From positions 285,559 through 349,558 of the forward strand of contig UCEY01000009.1 of assembly GCA_900471605.1 (NCBI GenBank): 64,000 nucleotides of DNA, in the 5' to 3' direction. The translations under genes and the position numbers were made by a program. The stretch comes from Hyphomicrobiales bacterium. GTDB lineage: Bacteria > Pseudomonadota > Alphaproteobacteria > Rhizobiales > Rhizobiaceae. Below, one piece after another: positions 59,545 to 64,000 of this stretch; position 1 is the first letter of the stretch, and every line of letters begins with the position of its first letter. The notes beneath the pieces were generated by a model. That model saw only the letters and a program-made list of their open reading frames with translations, was not told the DNA's origin and searched no databases.

Positions 59545-62500
59545 ATGACTCAACCCGCGAGCCAGATTCTGACCGAGCCCTTCATTCCCTTTAATGCGCC
59601 CTATGCCGGCGACGACGACCGGCTGATCCGGCAGTTCGCCGCCCGCACCAGCTTCACGTCTTCGCAGGATGCGGCGATCGATCAGCGGGCACGCCGCATG
59701 ATCAACGCCATCCGCGACGGCTCCGGCAAGGTCGGCGGCGTCGAGGATTTTTTGCGCGAATACGGGCTTTCGACCCGCGAAGGGCTGGCGTTGATGGTGC
59801 TGGCCGAGGCGCTTTTGCGCGTGCCCGACGCGCTGACCCAGGACCGGCTGATCGAGGACAAGCTGCGCGAGGGCGGCTGGAGCACCCATGAAGCCTCCGG
59901 CGAGAGCTGGTTCGTCTCGGCCTCGGCCTGGGCGCTGGCGGTTTCGGCGCGGGTGATCGGCCCCGGCGAGACGCCGGAAGGCATCCTGCGCGGTCTCGTC
60001 AAGCGTGTCGGCCTGCCGACGGTGCGCAGCGCCACCAAGCAGGCGATGCGTTTCCTCGGCCACCATTTCGTGCTCGGCGAGACGATGAAGGACGCGCTTT
60101 CCCGCGCCGCCAAAAGCGAGGAGAAGGGATACCGTCATTCCTTCGACATGCTGGGCGAAGGCGCCCGCACGGCGGAAGATGCCAAGCGTTATTTCCGCTC
60201 CTATGCGGACGCGATCCAGTCGATCGGCGCGCATATGAAAAAGCATGGCAAGGGTCGCCAGCTTCCCGACCGGATGGGCATTTCGGTCAAGCTTTCGGCG
60301 CTGCATCCGCGCTACCTCGCCACCCACCGCGACCGGGTGATGGCGCAACTGGTGCCGGATCTTCTCGACCTCGCCCGGATGGCGAAGGAACACCAGCTCA
60401 ATTTTACCGTCGACGCGGAAGAGGCGGACCGGCTGGAACTGTCGCTCGATGTGATCGCGGCCGTGTTCTCCGATCCGTCGCTTGCCGGCTGGGACGGGTT
60501 CGGCCTGGCGATCCAGGCCTATCAGAAGCGGGCGCCCCAGGTCATCGACTATATCGACCAGCTGTGCACGACGCTCGGCCGGCGGATGATGGTGCGGCTC
60601 GTCAAGGGGGCCTATTGGGATACCGAGGTGAAGCGGGCGCAGGAGCGCGGGATCGAGGACTATCCGGTCTGGACCCGAAAGCCGGCGACGGACCTTTCCT
60701 ATCTCGCCTGCGCCCAGCAGCTGCTTGCCAAGCGGGCGCGGATCTTTCCGCAATTTGCGACCCATAACGCACTGACCGTCGCGACCATTCTGGAGCTTGC
60801 CGGGCCCGACCGCACCGGCTTTGAATTCCAGCGTCTGCATGGCATGGGCGAGGCGCTTTACGACGATCTGCTCGACAGCAACGACCGGATCGCCTGCCGC
60901 ATCTATGCGCCGGTCGGCGGGTATCGCGACCTGCTCGCCTATCTGGTGCGCCGTCTGCTGGAAAACGGCGCCAATTCCTCCTTCGTGGCGGTTGCCGGCG
61001 ACAAACAGGTGCCGGTCGAAAAGCTGCTGGAGCGACCGTCGGCGCGGCTCGGGCTCGACGACGGGATCAGTGCGCGGCACAAGCAGATCCCGCTGCCCTC
61101 CGATATCTACGGCCGCCGCAAGAACAGCGCCGGTTTCGAATTCGGCCACCGGGTCGAACTCGAGCGGCTGATGGCGAGTGTTTCGAAATCCTGGGGCGAG
61201 GTGAAGGCCGTGCCGCTGGTGGCGGGCGTGACCTCCAAGGCGCAGGAGAAGCCTGTGAGGTCTCCTTCCGACCGTGCAAAGGTCGTCGGCACCGTACGCG
61301 ATGCGACGCCGGCCGACGTGGATGCCGCCTTTGCCGCTGCGGCCAAGGCCTTCCGGGCCTGGTCGCGCCAGCCGGTGGAGATTCGCGCCGCCTGCCTGGA
61401 GCGGGCCGCCGGGCTGCTCGAGGAAAACCGCGACCGGCTGCTGGCACTGCTCGCCGCCGAGGCGGGCAAGACACTGGACGACGGGATCGCCGAGATCCGC
61501 GAGGCGGTGGATTTCTGCCGCTATTATGCCGACAAGGGCCGCGAGCTGTTTGCCGCTCCGACGCCGATGCCGGGGCCGACCGGCGAGGACAATCGCCATT
61601 TCTGGCGCGGTCGTGGTGTGTTCGGCTGCATTTCGCCGTGGAATTTCCCGCTGGCGATCTTCCTCGGGCAGATTTCCGCGGCGCTCGTTGCCGGCAATAC
61701 CGTCGTTGCAAAACCGGCACCGCAGACGCCACTGATCGCGTTTGAGGCGATCCGGCTGTTCCACCAGGCCGGCGTTCCGGTCGAGGCGCTGACGCTGGTG
61801 CCGGGTGGCCCCGATGTCGGCGCGGCGATCACCGCGCATCCCAGGCTCGCCGGCATCGCCTTTACCGGCTCGACGAAGACGGCGCACGCGATCAACCGGG
61901 CGCTGGCCGCCAAGGACGGGCCGATCGTGCCGCTGATCGCCGAGACCGGCGGCATCAACGCGATGATCGTCGATGCCACGGCGCTTTCGGAACAGGTGGC
62001 GGACGATGTCGTCGTCTCGGCCTTCCGCTCCGCCGGCCAGCGCTGCTCGGCGCTGCGCCTGCTGTTCCTGCAGGAGGATGTCGCCGACGGCATGCTGACG
62101 ATGATCGAGGGGGCGGCGGCCGAACTCAATCTCGGCGATCCGGTAAAACAGAATACCGATGTCGGGCCGATCATCGACGAGAACCAGACGAAGATGCTGG
62201 CCGATCACGTTGCGGACATGCGGGCGAAAAAACAGAAGGTGCGTTATGCGGGCAAGGCCCCGGAAACCGGCAATTTCTTCGCTCCGCATATCATCGAGCT
62301 CGACAGCGCCGCGACGCTCACCAAGGAGGTGTTCGGCCCGGTTCTCCATGTGGTGCGCTTCAAGGCCAAGGAGTTCGACAAGGTACTTTCCGCGATCGAT
62401 GCGACAGGCTACGGCCTCACACTCGGCATCCACAGCCGCATCGAGGCGACGATCCGCAAGGTGACCGAGACGCTCGACACCGGCAATGTCTATGTCAACC

Positions 62501-62679
62501 GCAACATGATCGGCGCCGTGGTCGGCACCCAGCCTTTCGGCGGTTCTGGTCTTTCCGGCACCGGCTTCAAGGCGGGCGGCCCGGCCTACCTGATGCGCTT
62601 TGCCGAAGAGCAGGTCATCTCGGTCAACACCGCCGCCGCCGGAGGCAATGCCAGCCTGATCGCGATTGGGGAGGGGTGA
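59545..62679 (+). CDS. putA: Bifunctional proline dehydrogenase / L-glutamate gamma-semialdehyde dehydrogenase
   Basis: A 1044-aa enzyme oxidising proline to glutamate. The FAD-dependent PRODH barrel (about 70-480) includes GISVKLSALHPRY and LVKGAYWDTEVKRAQERG; the NAD-dependent aldehyde dehydrogenase domain (about 560-1040) has AETGG with E800 and GQRCSALR with the nucleophile C834. It lacks the N-terminal ribbon-helix-helix DNA-binding domain of E. coli PutA, in keeping with control by the divergent PutR. GGAG eight bases before 59545 sets the start. Confidence 0.97.
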   Translation: MTQPASQILTEPFIPFNAPYAGDDDRLIRQFAARTSFTSSQDAAIDQRARRMINAIRDGSGKVGGVEDFLREYGLSTREGLALMVLAEALLRVPDALTQDRLIEDKLREGGWSTHEASGESWFVSASAWALAVSARVIGPGETPEGILRGLVKRVGLPTVRSATKQAMRFLGHHFVLGETMKDALSRAAKSEEKGYRHSFDMLGEGARTAEDAKRYFRSYADAIQSIGAHMKKHGKGRQLPDRMGISVKLSALHPRYLATHRDRVMAQLVPDLLDLARMAKEHQLNFTVDAEEADRLELSLDVIAAVFSDPSLAGWDGFGLAIQAYQKRAPQVIDYIDQLCTTLGRRMMVRLVKGAYWDTEVKRAQERGIEDYPVWTRKPATDLSYLACAQQLLAKRARIFPQFATHNALTVATILELAGPDRTGFEFQRLHGMGEALYDDLLDSNDRIACRIYAPVGGYRDLLAYLVRRLLENGANSSFVAVAGDKQVPVEKLLERPSARLGLDDGISARHKQIPLPSDIYGRRKNSAGFEFGHRVELERLMASVSKSWGEVKAVPLVAGVTSKAQEKPVRSPSDRAKVVGTVRDATPADVDAAFAAAAKAFRAWSRQPVEIRAACLERAAGLLEENRDRLLALLAAEAGKTLDDGIAEIREAVDFCRYYADKGRELFAAPTPMPGPTGEDNRHFWRGRGVFGCISPWNFPLAIFLGQISAALVAGNTVVAKPAPQTPLIAFEAIRLFHQAGVPVEALTLVPGGPDVGAAITAHPRLAGIAFTGSTKTAHAINRALAAKDGPIVPLIAETGGINAMIVDATALSEQVADDVVVSAFRSAGQRCSALRLLFLQEDVADGMLTMIEGAAAELNLGDPVKQNTDVGPIIDENQTKMLADHVADMRAKKQKVRYAGKAPETGNFFAPHIIELDSAATLTKEVFGPVLHVVRFKAKEFDKVLSAIDATGYGLTLGIHSRIEATIRKVTETLDTGNVYVNRNMIGAVVGTQPFGGSGLSGTGFKAGGPAYLMRFAEEQVISVNTAAAGGNASLIAIGEG

Positions 62680-62684
62680 GGAAC

Positions 62685-62843
62685 GGTCCGGCGCAGCCGG
62701 AGCAATCGATCCAGCGAATCGATTGCAGTGACGAACGCGCTGAGCCCTAGCGAAGCGCCGGCGGGCGTGACGGCTTGCCTGCAAAACGCTCCAGCGGAGC
62801 GTTTTGAACGCCGGGCGGGTCCGGCGCAGCCGGAGCAATCGAT
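62685..62843. repeat. Cluster of short palindromic repeats with a duplicated 26-base unit
   Basis: The 26 bases at 62685-62710 recur exactly at 62818-62843. Each copy contains TCCGGC-GCA-GCCGGA and the left part of an AATCGAT-type palindrome. Between them lie GCAATCGAT / ATCGATTGC (62702-62726) and CAAAACGCTCC-AGC-GGAGCGTTTTG (62780-62804, 11-bp stem). The whole block starts directly after the putA stop. It resembles rhizobial extragenic palindrome clusters. Confidence 0.75.
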
Positions 62844-62889
62844 CTGGCAATCCAGGCAAGCGCCCACAATCGCGATCACCGATCAAACC

Positions 62890-62917
62890 AAAAGGCCCGG
62901 AGCGATGCGGGCCTTTT
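62890..62917 (+). terminator. Rho-independent terminator
   Basis: AAAAGGCCCG (62890-62899), an 8-base loop, CGGGCCTTTT (62908-62917): a perfect 10-bp stem ending in a T-run. It closes the putA transcription unit after the repeat cluster. Confidence 0.85.
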
Positions 62918-62966
62918 GCGTGCGCTCCTGTTGTATTTCTACAACGGCAAGGGGTTCGTATAAATA

Positions 62967-63008
62967 TGATCAACAGAGTCATGTTTTAATAATTGACAAT
63001 TTAAGTCA
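62967..63008 (+). promoter_or_regulatory. Two IRO-type (RirA) iron boxes
   Basis: TGA-TCAACAGAG-TCA (62967-62981) and TGA-CAATTTAAG-TCA (62994-63008) both fit TGA-N9-TCA exactly and are 27 bases apart. Each is followed by TGTTTT, so the block AGTCATGTTTT is directly repeated. They lie 134-175 bases before the TonB receptor start. RirA represses iron-uptake genes through such boxes in rhizobia. Confidence 0.65.
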
Positions 63009-63141
63009 TGTTTTCTACTGGCAATGAATAAGGCAACTTCCTGCCTCCCGCCACATTTTTGCCAGATTTGAAAAGGGCCGCCGCCTTTCCGGTGCGTTAG
63101 CGCGCGCCGATGGTTTCGCGTGCCCGCCTGAAAGGAAAGTT

Positions 63142-64000
63142 ATGGTCAGCCGGCGTTTGCGATCGACCCTCACCACCTGCACCGCGCTTGCGGTGTTTTC
63201 CCTGGCTTACGGGGCCTCGGCCCAGCAGGCCGCGCAGCAGTCGGACACGACGCTGAAGCCGATCGTGCTCAAGGGGAAACGGGTGCAGGCGGGGGATGTG
63301 GCCGCGGACACGCCGCTTGCGAGCACGACGACGGCGGAAGAGATTGCGAAGAAGGAAATAGGCAGCCTGCAAGACCTAGGCAGAACGACCGAAGCGGGTG
63401 TCGACTATGTCGATACCAAGCCCGGCAAACCGGGCGGCCTTTTTGTTCGCGGTCTCGGCGGCCCGCGTGTCGTTACTCTGGTCGATAACATTCCGATTCA
63501 GTATTTCGAGAACTTTGCCCGGGCAGGACAGGCGACGACCAGCCTTAGCAGCACAAACTCGACTTTCGACTTCTCCTCTCTTTCCACCGTGGACGTGGTG
63601 CGCGGGGCCGATTCCAGCCGCATTGGTTCGGGTGCGCTTGGCGGTGCGCTGGTTCTGCGCACGCTGGAGCCGGAAGATTTGATCGATCCGGATAGGGACT
63701 GGGGCGGTGTGGCAAAGGCGACCGGCGACAGCGGGGATAGAAGCGTCGGCGGATCCATTGCCGTGACCAAGAAGATCGAAAATACGTCCATTCTTTTCCA
63801 GGGCTCCTATAAGCATGGACATGAACAAGACAATCGGGGTGTTAAGGATATCGACGGCGCCAGCCGCACGGTTGCCAATCCTTCCGACACCGATCAAAGC
63901 AACCTGATGTTCAAGGTCCGTCATGATATAGAAGGCGGCCACCGCATCGGCATCACTGCGGAACGGTTCCTCTCAGAGAGCGACACGGACCTGAGGACGC
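63142..64000 (+). CDS. TonB-dependent haem-type receptor (5' part)
   Basis: The first 286 codons of an outer-membrane receptor running off the window. Signal peptide 1-27 (ending YGASA), then a TonB-box-like TLKPIVLKGKRV, then the plug domain: SLQDLGRTTEAGVDYVDTK, GLFVRGLGGPRVVTLVDNIPI, VDVVRGADSSRIGSGALGGALVLRTLEPEDL. This fits the haemoglobin/haem receptor group (HmuR; rhizobial ShmR). GAAAGGAAAG before 63142 sets the start. Two IRO boxes upstream point to iron repression. Confidence 0.9.
   Translation, partial: MVSRRLRSTLTTCTALAVFSLAYGASAQQAAQQSDTTLKPIVLKGKRVQAGDVAADTPLASTTTAEEIAKKEIGSLQDLGRTTEAGVDYVDTKPGKPGGLFVRGLGGPRVVTLVDNIPIQYFENFARAGQATTSLSSTNSTFDFSSLSTVDVVRGADSSRIGSGALGGALVLRTLEPEDLIDPDRDWGGVAKATGDSGDRSVGGSIAVTKKIENTSILFQGSYKHGHEQDNRGVKDIDGASRTVANPSDTDQSNLMFKVRHDIEGGHRIGITAERFLSESDTDLRT

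Noticed and set aside
59440..62982. 1180-codon open frame on the minus strand opposite putA
   Set aside because: Antisense shadow of putA with low-complexity Arg/Gly/Asp content; it also spans the putR-putA promoter.
1..64000. CRISPR array, tRNA, rRNA, integrase or insertion sequence
   Set aside because: No regularly spaced identical repeats, no cloverleaf-like tRNA pattern, and no transposase or integrase motif was seen on reading both strands; a dedicated tRNA and IS search was not possible here.

Overview
The window looks like chromosomal DNA of a member of the Rhizobiaceae (Rhizobium/Sinorhizobium/Agrobacterium group). Support comes from a bdhA-xdhA-xdhB operon, BacA, a NolR-like ArsR regulator, the choXWV choline importer, an Lrp-type PutR divergent from PutA, an Atu4866-family protein, RIME-like intergenic mosaic repeats, and IRO-type (RirA) boxes before a haem-type TonB receptor. 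GC is high throughout, apart from a PIN/antitoxin pair near 33.1-33.8 kb and a few AT-rich control regions. No tRNA, rRNA, CRISPR array, integrase or transposase was seen.

Layout. 0-5.2 kb: leftward operon bdhA-xdhA-(RIME-like element)-xdhB-DUF559 nuclease. 5.6-9.5 kb: DUF937 protein, Cys-repeat exported protein, glpK, and a D,D-carboxypeptidase with a SPOR tail. 9.5-16.8 kb: stress and detoxification genes (VOC, GFA, GST, ParDE, an exported AHL-lactonase-like hydrolase with a divergent AraC regulator, DGPF protein plus ECF42-type sigma factor, DUF1905, SRPBCC). Three identically spaced TGTCGG-N17-CGTC motifs precede the VOC, DGPF/sigma and SRPBCC genes and suggest a local ECF42 regulon. 16.9-23.4 kb: a GGDEF response regulator with two atypical receiver domains, a luciferase-like flavoprotein, map, an MFS transporter and bacA. 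23.9-31.5 kb: polysaccharide deacetylase, YfgM-like protein and der, a lipid-type glycosyltransferase with a possible PHO box, kdgK and an alpha-glucosidase. 31.5-35.5 kb: AraC regulator, Atu4866 protein, PIN/antitoxin pair, adenine deaminase.

35.7-38.1 kb is the most unusual part. It is a tight three-gene operon encoding a full-length XendoU (EndoU) endoribonuclease fused to a lamin-tail domain, an unrecognised soluble helical protein, and a small membrane protein. It may be an undescribed RNA-targeting, membrane-linked system.

38.1-48 kb: Liv-type binding protein, OhrR-like regulator divergent from an alpha/beta hydrolase with twin palindromic operators, PLP enzyme with divergent Lrp regulator, exported protein of unknown function, class III aminotransferase, and an HWE histidine kinase with a receiver protein. 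48-57.6 kb: NolR-like regulator, HugZ, choXWV, thymidine kinase, pseudoazurin behind an FNR/FixK box, SDR/HxlR pair, and an unknown protein with DUF2333. 57.6-64 kb: LuxR solo with a PAS protein, putR/putA, a repeat cluster, and the 5' part of a haem-type TonB-dependent receptor behind two IRO boxes; the receptor runs off the right edge.
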